Origin: Dillenia suffruticosa
Lineage: Eukaryota; Streptophyta; Magnoliopsida; Dilleniales; Dilleniaceae
Reading direction: 5' to 3'
DNA length: 64,000 bases
NCBI GenBank assembly: GCA_033439265.1
Contig: JAVTVX010000018.1
Span: 8,726,501 to 8,790,500 of the forward strand
Position 1 is the first letter of the stretch, and every line of letters begins with the position of its first letter. Below are positions 23,024 to 34,599 of this stretch, in pieces. The notes under the pieces were generated by a model, which saw only the letters and a list, made by a program, of their open reading frames with translations, ran no database searches and was not told where the DNA came from. The position numbers were made by a program, and so were the translations under genes.

Positions 23024-24613
23024 CTATCTTACTGCTTCCAAGAGTGAAATATTGATCTTTACCCTTCGAAAAGTTTTCAAGATCTCTTTCTCTTCCTCAT
23101 CTTTCTTTAATTGTGCCAACCTACTAGGAAAAGGTGGTGGAGTTGCTATCCTGGATTTTGAATTAAATTTATTATTTACCTCTTTAAAAGAAGCCTTCAA
23201 GGTTGTTGACTTTTCTTCAATTTTGGTTTCCCTTTTTGTTTCCACTTTTAGGGTAGTACCCGGTACCTCCGTTCCACTTTTAAGGTTTATGGCATGAACA
23301 TTTTCCTTTGGATTGATTTCAAGTTGAGTGGGTAATTTTCCATGTTTGGCTTTGACTTTGCTCAGCGTTGTCACTAATTGTGATAATTGGGTTCCAAGAT
23401 TTCGAACACTAGCTCTTGTTTTTGCTAGAATTTCTGCTTCTCCTATATAGAGCTGTGGACAAGATCCTCTAGGGCCGGTTCTTGGTGTAGGTGTTGGAAT
23501 AAGGGTCATATTTTCTTTGGGGTTGTCCAGAAAATCCGCCTATGGCATTGAAGTGATCTTTAGAGTCCTCTTGAAGAGTAAACACATGTCGGTTGGGTGA
23601 CCAACATTCGAACAAATTCTGCATGCCTTTACATGTTGTACTTGTCGTACAAACAATCTTTTCACAATAGATGTTAGGGCATCTAACTTGTGATCGATAG
23701 AGGGAATACTTAACTTATTAACCCTTTTTGGGATATATTGCCTTCCTTCAAACTGTTGTACATTTGTTGCCAAATTAGAAATCAGATTTTGTGTCTTCTC
23801 AGGTATTTTGTTCATCATTGTACCACCACTTGCTATATTGATCATATTTCTCTTTGTCAGTAAAGGCTTTCATAAAAGAATTTAAAAAGCAGCTGCTCGG
23901 GAATTATGGATAACTTGTGCATAGTTGCTTGAATCTCTCTCGATATTCATATAATGTCTCTTTACTAAATTTGTCTTATACCATAGATTTCTTTTCTAAT
24001 CTTTCCCATCATTGCACCACCATTTGTTGTATCGATTTTTTCTCTGTTGATAAAAGGCTTTCGTAAAAGTATTGGAAAAGTAGCTACTCGGGAGTTTGGT
24101 GCTACGGATAACTTGTGTATATTAGCTTGAATCTTTACCAATATTCATATAAAGTCTCATCACTAAATTACCTTATATCATAGATTTCTTTTCTAATGTT
24201 CGCTGCACAAGAAGCTGGAAAAAATTTCTCACAAAACAATCTCTTCAAATCATTTGAATTAGTAATTGAATAAGAAAATAAATAAAATAACCAATCATTA
24301 GATTTATCTAGTAAAGAAGATGGAAAAACTCTTAACATCAATTGCTACTCGGTTACACCTTATGGTTTCATTGTGGAACACACGACATGAAACTCCTTAA
24401 CATGCTTGTTGGGATCTTCTCCGAGAAGTCCATAAAACTTAGGAAGTAAGTATTGGGTGTTACTAACTCCCTCAACATCTTTGGTACGTCGATGTCTTTG
24501 CTTTCAAAATCTATCTTTTCTATGTCTCCATCAAATTCTAGCAAGTTCATTGTCAAGTTTAGTCCTAGAAGCAAGGAGAAAATAAAACTTAAAAAAAATA
24601 AATCATTTAACAC
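23024..24613 (-). pseudogene. gag remnant of the gag-only Ty3 element
   Basis: Minus-strand pieces in order: 24613-24368 (leader and start of gag); 24360-23860 with the capsid-like core (KSNDWLFYL, FFPASCAANIRKEI, LYEYW.RFK) found in Athila/Tat gag; 23845-23540 with INIASGGTMMNKIPEKTQNL, then a CRICSNVGHPTDMC knuckle-like motif; 23509-23024 with a Gln/Leu-rich coiled segment and the linker IATPPPFPSRLAQLKK ahead of protease. These are the hallmarks of plant Ty3 gag of the Athila/Tat group. A ~195-bp tandem duplication, stops and frameshifts break it. Confidence 0.85.
23807..24200. repeat. ~195-bp tandem duplication inside gag
   Basis: Two consecutive copies share CATTGTACCACCA(T/C), TCTGTTGATAAAGGCTTTC/CAGTAAAGGCTTTC, CTACTCGGGA, GGATAACTTGTG and ATAGATTTCTTTTCTAAT. 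Copy 1 ends near 24000 and copy 2 near 24199. Confidence 0.8.
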
Positions 24614-24616
24614 TAT

Positions 24617-24637
24617 TTTCTAGCAACGCCGCTAAAA
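24617..24637 (-). other. Primer binding site of the gag-only element, degenerate
   Basis: Minus strand TTTTAGCGGCGTTGCTAGAAA resembles the TTTTTGGCGCCGTTGCCGGGGA primer site of Athila/Tat elements, sitting just inside the 5' LTR end CACACCA. Confidence 0.7.
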
Positions 24638-24639
24638 TT

Positions 24640-25911
24640 TGGTGTGTCGTTAAACTTAAAAGAAATAAAAATATGGGAGTTTGAAAATTAACTAAACCAA
24701 CAAATTAATTCAAGAAAATAATTGACTAAAACTAAATAAATAACTCAAAACTAGAAGAACAAAAATTAATAGATTATCAATTTCTAGTTAAAGGAATTAT
24801 ATACATCTTGATTCGGGTTGATTGATTATTGATCTACCTAATAAATTAAACAAATCATAAATAAATTGATTATAGTCATTCAATAATCACCAAATATTCA
24901 ATCACTCCTTACTTTATCAATAATTAAGAAAAACTCATTAATTAGTCCCCTAATTGAAAGACAAACTTAGAGAAACTCATATGATTTAGTGTACCAACAA
25001 CATTAAAATCTAAAGAGACTTAATTTTAATTAATAAACATATAAACGAGTTCATTTAAATTAGATTATTTAATTCTATGATATAGATTATATTACTTGCA
25101 AGGCCATGAATTTATGTCATGCACTATTATATTAAAACAAGCAAATAATTACATCTTTACCATTTTAATTATTTATAAATTATTTTAAAATTATCAAATA
25201 TTGGTCACCTAATTCAATAAACTCTAAGAAATCATAAACACTAGAGTGTGAGAATTTTATAAATACCTACAAAGTGTTGATACAATATTCTTAATTAGAT
25301 CTCACAATCATGGAGAATCAAGATTTCAATAACCTTTTAACTAGAAAAGAAAACAAGAAATAAAACATAGAAGAAGAAGAAAAAAGAAAAATAAATAAAT
25401 TCTACAAAAAATAAAGCTACAAAACGTACCTCCTCCTCTTGGAAGGGTTTAATGCCTCTTTTATAGGAGTGGATCTCCTATTTTAAGAAAAAAATTTCCT
25501 AAATTTTGATAACTACTAAAAAGAATAGTCTTACTAAAAAAATATTCTAATTGGTTTCAAAAATATAAATTTCTTAAAAGATAAAAAATTATTAAAAGTA
25601 AACTTCTAAAAAAAACTATCCCTAAATATTAGGAACAAGTCAACATGGTAACAATCTTCAATACTTCTAAATAACGTACAAATAGAGAAGAATGATGTTG
25701 ACTCGGCCTCCAAAAAAATCTTGTAATAAATCCCGAAATCATATGCCCACACATTAATGTAAGAACGCTGTTATCCACCTTTTTTCCATTTATGCATTAT
25801 GGCTTTAAATTAATTCCCTTTTTCTATTGTTGTTTATAACTTTTCTCCACCAATCTTAAAATAAATCAAGCAAAATAAACTATAATTATTAGATCAATTT
25901 ATGTCCTATCA
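24640..25911 (-). repeat. 5' LTR of the gag-only element
   Basis: About 1.27 kb on the minus strand, from TGATAGGACATAAATTG to CACACCA next to the PBS. A TATA box (CTCCTATAAAAGAGG) lies near 25456-25470, about 450 bp from its start. Confidence 0.75.
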
Positions 25912-25917
25912 TTAATA

Positions 25918-26658
25918 AATTGCTTGTGAATTCTAACGTTATTGTGTAGCAAAAGTAAAAGTAAAATGTTTCATTGGCCAAGAGAACAAGCAGAAAAGTA
26001 AGCAGTAAAGATCTCACATTGGCAGAAATGAAAAACGAAGGCAACATCATTTAATGAGATGGATGAGAGCATTTATGACCAATGTTCAAATCCGAACCTA
26101 CCGCTTCAATGGTTCTCAATCAACCTCAAATAAATATTGAAGAAGGATATAAGAAGGAATGCACAAGCAACGAGCATTGAATGCTCTAGACACTAATGAA
26201 TACATACTCTGTTTTACATTCAAACTTTTATCTTTCTAAAAATCTTCTATAAGCCTAAACTTTGTTACATCTTAGGATTCTAGCCTCATTCTTTGCAAAT
26301 TCAACTCATCTTCTGTACTTTGGTTTAAGGGACTAGAGAAAGGAATTTTGGTTTGGGGTTTGGAGAGAATCAAACTATGTAAGGTTAGGATACTTAGCAT
26401 TTATAGTAAAACACTGTAAATGTCTAACTTAAACTAGCAATCAAGTTTGTACTATTTGAGAAAATAGTGAAATTTAGGATGGAACCTGAAAGTGGATATA
26501 TACCGAGTTTGATAAAACCACTATGAAAATTTATGTATTGGGCATTTCATTTTACAGTCAAACTCCAACACCTTCCTTTAGCTTTCTACAATCTATAAAA
26601 ACTTCAAAAAATACTTAAAAATTGTCATTCAACCTATTCATCCATGGGCTGTATTTCA
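25918..26658 (+). repeat. 5' LTR of element A, part 2
   Basis: Resumes with TTCTAACGTTATTGTGTAGCAAAAG, matching 46524 onward, and ends CTGTATTTCA immediately before the PBS. Confidence 0.85.
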
Positions 26659-26659
26659 A

Positions 26660-26672
26660 TTGGTATCAGATG
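26660..26672 (+). other. Primer binding site of element A (initiator Met-tRNA type)
   Basis: TTGGTATCAGATG, close to TTGGTATCAGAGC, the complement of the tRNA-iMet 3' end used by most plant copia elements; two bases after the LTR end. Confidence 0.85.
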
Positions 26673-26714
26673 TGTTGGTAAAAAGTTTCACAACTTTAAC
26701 ATTAAAGATCCAAA

Positions 26715-28307
26715 ATGGCAATGAATGGAGATAGCATGCCCCTTCGAAGCCTACTCAGCCAATCGAGCACTATTCTTACAACTATTGGAAGTAATGAGGA
26801 ACTTCATAATAGTTCAAGATGAAATGGTATGGGAAATGATTAAAGAAGGAATTGATTTTCCTACTAAAACAGTGGACGGAGTACGTGTGCTGATAAAAAT
26901 GAAGAACATAACACTAGAGGAAAAGAAGGCCTATGGAGCAAATTGCAAGGCGGTAAACCTATTGCATCTCACCCTGAGCTTAAACGAGTATAACCGAGTT
27001 TCTTCATGCATCACGACTAAAGAGATTTGTGAAAGACTTGAAGTAACCTATGAAGGGACTGATTAAGTTTGAAAGAACAAGAACAGAGTATTGAAGTAAC
27101 AATATGAAACCTTCAAAATGAAGGAAGGAGAGTCTATTCATGAAATCATTACTCGCTTCAACATAATAACTAATGAATTAAGGTTGTCGGAGAAAGGTGT
27201 ACCATAGAAAGATATGGTGGATAAAATTTTAAGATGCTTGTCAAAATCCTAGGAGCCAAAGGTTACTGCTATTGAAAAGTATAAGAATTTAGAAACACTG
27301 ACCATGGACCAGCTGGTGGAATCACTCATTACACATGAGATGAAACTGAATATAAAGGGTTCAATAAAAGAAGACAAAGGAAAAGGCATGACTCTCAAGG
27401 TTGAGAGAGCATGTCTGAGAGTGAAGAGGATGATAATAGCCTTGCGTACTCGAAAGTTCAAGAGATTCATGATGCAAAGGAAGAACAAGGGTAGAGTTGG
27501 TTTCAGAAGGCTAGTAAAGAAGAAAGAAATTCGGTAATCAAGTGCAAAAAGGGGGCATATCAAGACAGATTGTCCTCAACTGATAAAGAAGCCAGAAAAG
27601 AAGGATAAGAAAGAAAGAAAGAAAGAAAAAGAAAACCATGGCAGTCTGGAGCGATGAAGACAATAGTTTTAATGAAGATGAAGCTGTTTACTTCTTGGCA
27701 ATTAATTAACCATCCAATGATGAGGTAACTTCTATTACTTATTCTTCTTGCCCTAATGTTGATGATTTCTCAATAAATGAAATACATGAGGAACCTATGG
27801 AATCATACAAAGTAACCAAAAAAAATAAACAAGAAAAACAATGTATTAAAGAAGAAATTGATTGAGCTAGAAGAGGAAAAAATAGACTAAAAGCTGAGAG
27901 TCAAAGACTAAAAGAAGAAAATGATGTTTTGAAGCAAGATAAAGACAAATTGCATACCAAAATTGAGGATGCTAAGAAATTGAAAACGTAAGAAGCGTGC
28001 ATGATTGTACCTAAAACAATGAACCTGAATCATTATCTCTAAAAAGTAAACTTAAGAAAAGCTTAGTTCTCCATTGCATAAGTTCATTCAGAGGCAATAG
28101 AAATTAGATTTAACGCTATGAGTCCAAAGGGCGGCATATGACAAAACTGATCTAGATTATAATCTTTTGACAACTTGGAAGAATCTTTATAACTTCTTTG
28201 TGCCTAACAAGAGAGTACTCGTTTTAAGTTTAGATGTCATGCTTGTATGAAAATGGGTTACAAGACAGAACACTGCAAACTTAGGAAACAAATTAGAATA
28301 TATAAGA
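26715..28307 (+). pseudogene. gag of Sirevirus-like element A (5' part), interrupted
   Basis: Starts near ATG 26715 then shifts frame; 26725-27066 carries the UBN2-type copia gag core (WEMIKEG, EKKAYGANCKAVNLLHLTLS, YNRVSSCITTKEICERLEVT). 27070-27340 continues with FERTRTEY, KEGESIHEII and MDQLVESLITHEMKL. A zinc knuckle (CKKGGHIKTDC) is at about 27542-27574, followed by a lysine-rich tail and, at about 27870-27985, a coiled-coil segment (LEEEKNRLKAESQRLKEEND-like heptads). Sirevirus gag is known for this long coiled-coil extension. The frame is cut at 28307 by the Del/Tekay insertion and resumes at 38556. Confidence 0.85.
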
Positions 28308-30017
28308 TGTCATGCCCCGAACCGGGGTCATGAACAGCCGCCCATTGTCCTGAATGCCGACTGTATTTCTACAGAAAATTGGGCAGAACCTCCTCGTAAA
28401 TCGGAGGTTTTCCATGTACAATTAAACCTGTATATACAAAATCAACCTACAATCTAAACAAATGGCCATCCCGGCCTCTCCAAAATCAATGAATTCCATC
28501 TCCAAACATCCAGGACAATGCAAGACTTCACAATTTCCAGCAATCCTAGCCACAGACCTCTACTGTCATGCCCAACTAGAGTATGAGCAGCCGTTATACC
28601 AAGCGGACCTAAGTTTATACAATGTATAACATATTTCCTAAATAGAAAGTTTAAAACGCTTACAGTTGCTTCAATGCAAGTAAAATGAACCAAAGAGAGA
28701 GTTATGCACACAACTGTCGATAAGTAAGACAGTCATCCCATAATATCACGGCCAACTACGGATCTCAATATCAAGACCACGCAAGGTCGAAACAAAGTTC
28801 GAAATTCATATTTCAAATTTAAACTTAAATCTCACCGTCGTGAATCACCAAAATCCACCAAAATCCCTAAAATCTGAAGCGTCGCTCCAGCACAACAATA
28901 ATCCTGTCTGAGGAGAGAAAATGGAGGGGTGAGTATCATGGGAAGATACTCAGTGAGTGAGGGCGAAAATGTCAAGCATAAATAGCATCCATTTAAAATC
29001 GAGTAATATCAGAGCGAGCCAAAAATGATCCTAGCAAAGGTCAACCGTGACCAAGAACAGACGCATCGGGAGTTTTATTATGCATAGACTTTAAAACGCT
29101 CTCTACCCCAACGTTGGCCATGAGTTCGCTGAGGCTAACTCATTAACGTGTATAGGACCCCGCCCGGTGCTAGACGGTGGCGTCACACACGTCCTCCCCC
29201 TTCGTGGGTTCAACAGGCAGCGCCTATAGCCTTTAGAATAAATGACGTTTGTGGATACCTCCTGCAGAAGCGTATCCGGGCAACCTGGGCCTCTACAAAT
29301 GCCCTTCGTAGCTATGGAATCATCATAGCATCACAAGGGCACAACGTCCTAGGGCACAACGTCCTACAAGTAACATCATAAAATCGCATAACTAGTGGAC
29401 ATCCAACCCACATAGTTCATCAAAACATTTTAAATCTACGAGCCAATACGTTTTATCGAATCATTTCAAACAGCATATCAATGCAACGATAGAAAAGGAA
29501 ATTTTAAAATTTCAAGTAATGGCACAATTATTGTTTCATTTCAAACCATGGATGCATAGTTATTGTAAATATAATTCAAAACACTCCAATAATCACAAAA
29601 CGGATTTGAAATTCAATATCATACGTCAGATCAATGCATATCAAAAGCATGTTTTATCGAAAATACGATAGAAAACACATTTTACTATTTTATACAAGAG
29701 ATTAGAGTCCCACTCAACTATCTAAGGAGGGTGGTCACTCCCTATTTTTCAACGAGTCTCCAAAAACAAACCTATTCAAATCATCAAACTTTATATCAAT
29801 TAAAACCCTAAAAAGGGATTTTTAACAAATTTTAGTCAAACTGTGAAGTGAGTGCTTTTCTCTCACCTAGGGTTCCGCGGGTTTCATACCTAGCTGTCGT
29901 TCGCCCGTCAGGTTAGTCTAAAACTTGTAATATTTCAAAATTTTAAATATATTAGAAACAACTAATTTTCTAACACCAAACCCTAGAATTTCAACCAAAT
30001 CATAGTCGTTATCTGCA

Positions 30018-30470
30018 GTGAAGATGCAAGTGAGCTCTCGAAGGGGAAAGCCAGTTGCGGGCTCACGGGCCCGTGGGCCGGTGGGCTGGCGGGCTGGCCC
30101 GCTGGTGGGCTCGCGGGCTCTCAGCCTAGCTTGTTGGCAGCAGTGGGCTTCGCGGGCCGCAGTGGGCTCGCAGGTCAGTAGTGGGTGCATGGGCCGCAAT
30201 AGGCCGCGGGTTGTAGTGGGTCGAGGGCTGGATTGGGCCTTGGGCCGCTGGTGGGCTGGCCCACTCACGAGCTAAGCCTCACGCTCGCGAGCTGGATTGC
30301 GTGTTGGAGAGCGCTCGCGCTCGTGCTGGGGTCGTGCGCTGGCTCGTGCTGGTTTGCACGCTGGCTCGCGCTGGCTCGTACAGGGTCGCGCCCTGGCTCG
30401 CGCGCTGGGCTCGCTGGAGATCGAGCACTGTGGCGCGCTGGGGTCGCGTTGGAGCTCGTGCAGAGATCAC
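30018..30470. repeat. GC-rich degenerate repeats within the LTR
   Basis: Very GC-rich island in AT-rich surroundings, built of short irregular repeats such as GGGCTCGCGGGC, GCTGGCTCGCGC and GTGGGCTGGC. Related but shorter sequence is at about 37940-38280 in the partner LTR. It gives long spurious open frames on both strands. Confidence 0.8.
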
Positions 30471-30689
30471 GTAACTAGTGTGCAGGCGCGCGGTCGTGCG
30501 TAGGTGTGGTCCCAAGCAGGTGCACACTCGTGCTGTGGAGCGCTCGGGCAGAAGATTCAGTGCTGCTCGCGTGAGGAAGGAGGCGCTGTAGCGGCGGCGA
30601 TCGTGGGAGGAAGGAGCTGCTCGTGGGAGGGCGTGGCAGCGGTAGGCGGCGGAAATGAGAGGCCGCGGCGGAGGAGAAAGCAGTGACGA

Positions 30690-30718
30690 AAGAGAAGAGA
30701 GAGAGAAAGAGAGAGAGG

Positions 30719-30755
<37 letters not shown>
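30690..30755. repeat. (GA)n microsatellite in the 3' LTR
   Basis: GA-rich run with a small GGGGG interruption; matched by a shorter GA run at 38447-38493 in the 5' LTR. Confidence 0.9.
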
Positions 30756-30757
<2 letters not shown>

Positions 30758-30799
30758 GGGCTTTTTTGCCCAAATCCTGATTTTTTTTTTGGTGTTACA

Positions 30800-30820
30800 T
30801 TTTTTAACCCCCTAAAATTA
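30800..30820 (-). other. Polypurine tract of the Del/Tekay-type element
   Basis: Minus strand ATTTTAGGGGGTTAAAAAA directly abuts the LTR start TGTAACACC, as in chromoviruses where second-strand synthesis starts. Confidence 0.8.
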
Positions 30821-30847
30821 AGTTTTGTTTTCGAAACTAAAAGAAGA

Positions 30848-32279
30848 CTAAACTGCAAATAGATGGGGGTACTGTCTTCTCATAGCCTTCTCGGGCTCCC
30901 AGGTCTCCTTCTCGACCTGATCAGTCCTCCACAAAACTTTGACCAATGAAATTTCCTTACTCTGCAGCTTTCTGACTTGTTGATCTAGAATAGCCACGGG
31001 TTGAACTAGAAGACTAAGGTCCTCTCGTAACTCAAGAGTTGGAGGCTCAAGTATATGAGAAGGTTCGACCAAGTATTTCCTGAGTACTGAGACATGGAAT
31101 ACGTCATGAATACGAGATAGTTCATCTGGCAGTTCCAATCTATATGCCACACTTCCAACCCTCTCAAGGATATGGAGGGCCCAATATATCCGGGGCTCAA
31201 CTTGTCCCGCTGCCTGAACCGTATAACTCCTTTCCAAGGAGATATCCTCAAGAAAACCATATCTCCCGTAACAAACTCAAGAGGTCGCCACTTATGATCG
31301 GCATATGCCTTCTGTCTGTCCTGGGCAGCTTTCATCCGCTCACGGATGACCTTAATTTTATCTTTTGTTTGCTTAATCAACTCGACGCTGCTGAGACGTT
31401 GCTCTTCGATCTCATCCCAGCATATCGGGATACGGTACTTCCTGCCATATAGTGCCTCATACGGGGGCATCCCTATACTGGCCTGATAACTGTTATTATA
31501 TGCAAACTCGACCAGTGGATGGTGCCGATCCCAACTATTCCAGAAATCCATCACACATGCCCTCAGCATGTCCTCAAGGGTCTGAATAGTCCTCTCAGAC
31601 TGGCCGTCCGTCTGAGAATGGTATGCCGTACTGAAATTCAATATAGTACCCAATGCCTCCTGCAACTTGGGCCAAAACCTAGATGTGAACGTGGGGTCCC
31701 TATCTGAAATAATCGATACGGGCACCCCGAGAAGTCGAACTATGGTATCAATGTAGAGACGTGCCAACGCCTCTAAAGAATAGTCACCACAGATGGGATA
31801 AAATGTGCAGATTTGGTGAGTCGATCGACAATCACCCAAATCGCATCATGCCGTGTAGAAGTCTGTGGCAATCCCATCTCGAAGTCCATAGTAATATGCT
31901 CCCATTTCCACTCAGGAATGGGAAGAGGCTGCAGTGTACCCGCTGGACGCTGATGCTCGGCCTTCACCTGTTAGCACACCAAGTATCGTGCCACAAACTC
32001 TGCTATATCCGTCTTCATGCCTGACCACCAATAGCTACCTCTGATGGTGCGGTACATCTTCGTACCCCCGGGATGCATAGCATATGCAGAAGAATGTGCT
32101 TCCTCAAGGATAGCACGTCGAAGATCACTATCGGCCGGGACACACACTCTATCTCTGAATACCATGAGTCCATCATTACAGACTCTGAAGTCTCTGCCCT
32201 CAGCTCTGCGGACTCTATCCGCAAAACCCTGAATCTCCTTATCTATACTCTGGAGCTCTCTGATACGATCGAACAAAGT
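30848..32279 (-). pseudogene. Integrase and chromodomain region of the Del/Tekay-type element
   Basis: Minus strand 32276-31971 holds the zinc-binding N-terminus (EEAHSSAYAMHPGGTKMYRT, then DIAEFVARYLVC; the first cysteine of the second pair is Tyr and the next codon is TAA). The catalytic core follows: [13 protein letters not shown] (first Asp), IISDRDPTFTSRFW (second Asp) and QTDGQSERTIQTLEDMLRAC (catalytic Glu), then VEFAYNNSYQASIGMPPYEA. After a shift, 31237-30848 gives the C-terminal part ending in a chromodomain (LQSKEISLVKVLW, then EKETWEPEKAMRRQYPHLF). In chromoviruses this domain guides integration toward heterochromatin. Frameshifts at about 31770 and 31230 and a nonsense codon inactivate this copy. 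Confidence 0.92.
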
Positions 32280-34297
32280 CGGTCTGACCTCAAATCTGGC
32301 TAGTAAGGCTCCCTAATCATAGTTAGTCAATCTGACTCCTAAGGCTCGGAGTCCCACTAAACAAGAAATGTAGACTTTCTCTGTCGACTGTGAGGATGAT
32401 ACTGACTTCCAACTCAAGGCATCTGCTACAACATTCGCCTTACTCGGATGATAGTCAATAATGAGATCATAATCTTTGAGGAGTTCTAACCATCTCCTCT
32501 ATCTCAAATTCAGCTCTTTTTGGGAAAATAGATATTTCAAACTCCTGTGATCTGTAAATACCCTGCAGGTTACCCCATAAATATAATGCCATCATATCTT
32601 CAATGCGAAGACTATGGCTGCCAACTCCAAATCATGTGTCGGGTAATTAACCTTGTGTTTCTTCAGCTGTCGCGAGGCATATGCAATAACCCGACCATCC
32701 TGCATTAGAACACAATCCAATCCCTGTCGGCTAGCATCACTGTACACTATATACTCCTGACTACTAGTGGGAAGGGCTAAAATAGGAGCGGATGTCAATC
32801 GTTGTTTGAGCTCCTGGAAGCTCGCCTCACAACGATCATCCCAAACAAACTTGACCCCCTTCTGGGTCAATCTCGACAACGGAACAGCTATCCGGGAGAA
32901 ACCCTCTACAAATCTGCGATAATACCCGGCCAAACCGAGAAAATTACGAATCTCGGTAACTGTTTGTGGCTGCTCCCACTTCACTATAGTCTCAACCTTC
33001 CGTGGATCAGTATAAATACCCTCCGCAGAAACAATGTGCCCCAAGAATCCAATTTGTCTCAGCCAAAACTCACATTTCGAGAATTTGGCATATAGCTGCT
33101 TCTCATGGATTATCTGCAATACCACCCGAAGGTGCTCAACATGATCTTTATGACTCCGTGAATATATTAAGATGTCATCGATGAATACGATGACGAATCG
33201 ATCCAAGTAGTCGTGAAAAACTCAGTTCATCAAATTCATGAAAGCAGCTAGGGTATTAGTCAGCCCAAATGGCATGACTAGAAACTCGTAATGACCATAT
33301 CGGGTGCGAAAAGCTGTCTTGGGCACATCTTCGGCTCGAATTCTCAATTGATGATAAACCGAACAGAGATTAATCTTAGAAAAAACCCTGGCTCCCTGTA
33401 GCTGATCAAACAAATCATCTATATGTGGTAGGGGATATCTGTTTTTGATGGTGGCTTTGTTCAATTACCTGTAATCCATACAAAGCCGAAATGTACCATC
33501 CTTTTTCTTTACAAACAGCACCGGAGCGCCCCAAGGTGAGGTGCTCGGGCAAATAAACCCCTTGTCCAGAAGTTCCTGTAACTGAGTTTTAAGCTCTCTT
33601 AGTTCAACAGGCGCCATTCTGTATGGCGGAATAGAAATAGGATTAGTCCCCGATACTAGATCAATCTTGAATTCGAACTCCCGAACTGGTGGTAATCTGG
33701 GAAGTTGCTCGAGGAACACATCTGGAAATTCCTGCACCACAGGGACATCTTCAAGCCTCGGTCCCTCAACGGTGGTGTCGACAACATAAGCCAGATAAGC
33801 CATACAACCACGGTGTACCAAGCGTTTGGCCTTCATAACAGATATAATGTTACGGGACAATACTCGTCTCTCGCCCCGGAATACTAACGGTGGCTGCTCG
33901 GACCTCCTAAACTCAACCTCCTTCATAAAACAATCCACGGAAGACTGGTGTAAATCAGCCAATCCATCCCTAGGATGGCATCGAAATCCGTGATAAGGAG
34001 CGGAATTAGATCTGTTTCTAATTTCGCGTCCCCAATACCGACCTCACAGCCCCTATAGACTGTATCTCGAATGATATGTTTGTCAAGAGGAGTAACTACC
34101 ATAATCTCCTCATCAAGTGGCGAGAGAGGTCTATCAGAATGGCGAACGAACGTGTCGCTCACATAGGAAAAATTCGACTCGGTATCTATGAGAATACTGA
34201 TATCGATACCGAATATTCGCATGGTACCTAAAGTAAGAAAAAGATAAACAGAATTTAAAATGCGAATAAAAAGTGAACGAATATATATATATATCAA
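32280..34297 (-). pseudogene. Protease, reverse transcriptase and RNase H of the Del/Tekay-type element
   Basis: Minus strand. Protease 34297-33963: active-site segment ILIDTESNFSYVS, where the usual glycine after Asp-Thr is Glu, and a [10 protein letters not shown] flap. RT 33962-32592: [76 protein letters not shown], then the intact catalytic box FIDDILIYS and [12 protein letters not shown]. RNase [34 protein letters not shown], and downstream [19 protein letters not shown]. In-frame nonsense codons lie at 33465-33467, 33222-33224, 32592-32594 and 32499-32501. Without them it would read as one polyprotein. The catalytic Asp residues of RT remain. Confidence 0.93.
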
Positions 34298-34599
34298 ACT
34301 AGTTAAGTTTCGAAAGCTTTAACTAGTCAAAACTATACATCGACATCAAAATATACAAAAAAATTATACAGAAAGTACAACAAAAGTACTACACTAAGGG
34401 TCTGCGGGAGGATTACCCATAATAATATCAGGGTTTGCCTGTGCGTCCTCCTGTGTCATTGCAAACACACGAGCCTGGGCCCAAGGCTGCTGTCGCAATA
34501 TCCTGGCACTATATTACTCCCGGCTGTAGTCCGGGGAGCGGTAAGAGCTGAGTGCGTAGGTGCCCCCTGCTGGCCTATGCCAGACGTACCAGTACGACT

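Larger units (their letters stand above)
19787..25911 (-). mobile_element. Gag-only Ty3-type retrotransposon inserted in LTR A (TR-GAG-like)
   Basis: Flanked on both sides by TTAATA (19781-19786 and 25912-25917); removing it restores the LTR A sequence seen in the other LTR. On the minus strand it begins TGATAGGACATAAATTG, has a 1.27-kb 5' LTR, a PBS related to the TGGCGCCGTTGCC type used by Athila/Tat elements, gag with a zinc-knuckle-like segment, and a protease remnant. No RT, RNase H or integrase motif was found in 20331-22370. Elements with LTRs plus gag only are known as TR-GAGs and depend on partners. The 3' LTR is cut short (see findings). Confidence 0.85.
28308..30799 (-). repeat. 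3' LTR of the Del/Tekay-type element
   Basis: 2,492 bp, minus-strand start TGTAACACC and end GGGGCATGACA. Shares most of its sequence with the partner LTR. It carries about 130 bp of GC-rich sequence (near 30018-30145) missing from the other copy and lacks about 122 bp present there. Confidence 0.92.

Noticed and set aside
30018..30858. Long overlapping open frames on both strands (Arg/Ala/Gly-rich or Ser/Leu-rich)
   Set aside because: They arise from the GC-rich repeat island and the GA microsatellite of an LTR. No domain, and the partner LTR does not conserve the frames.
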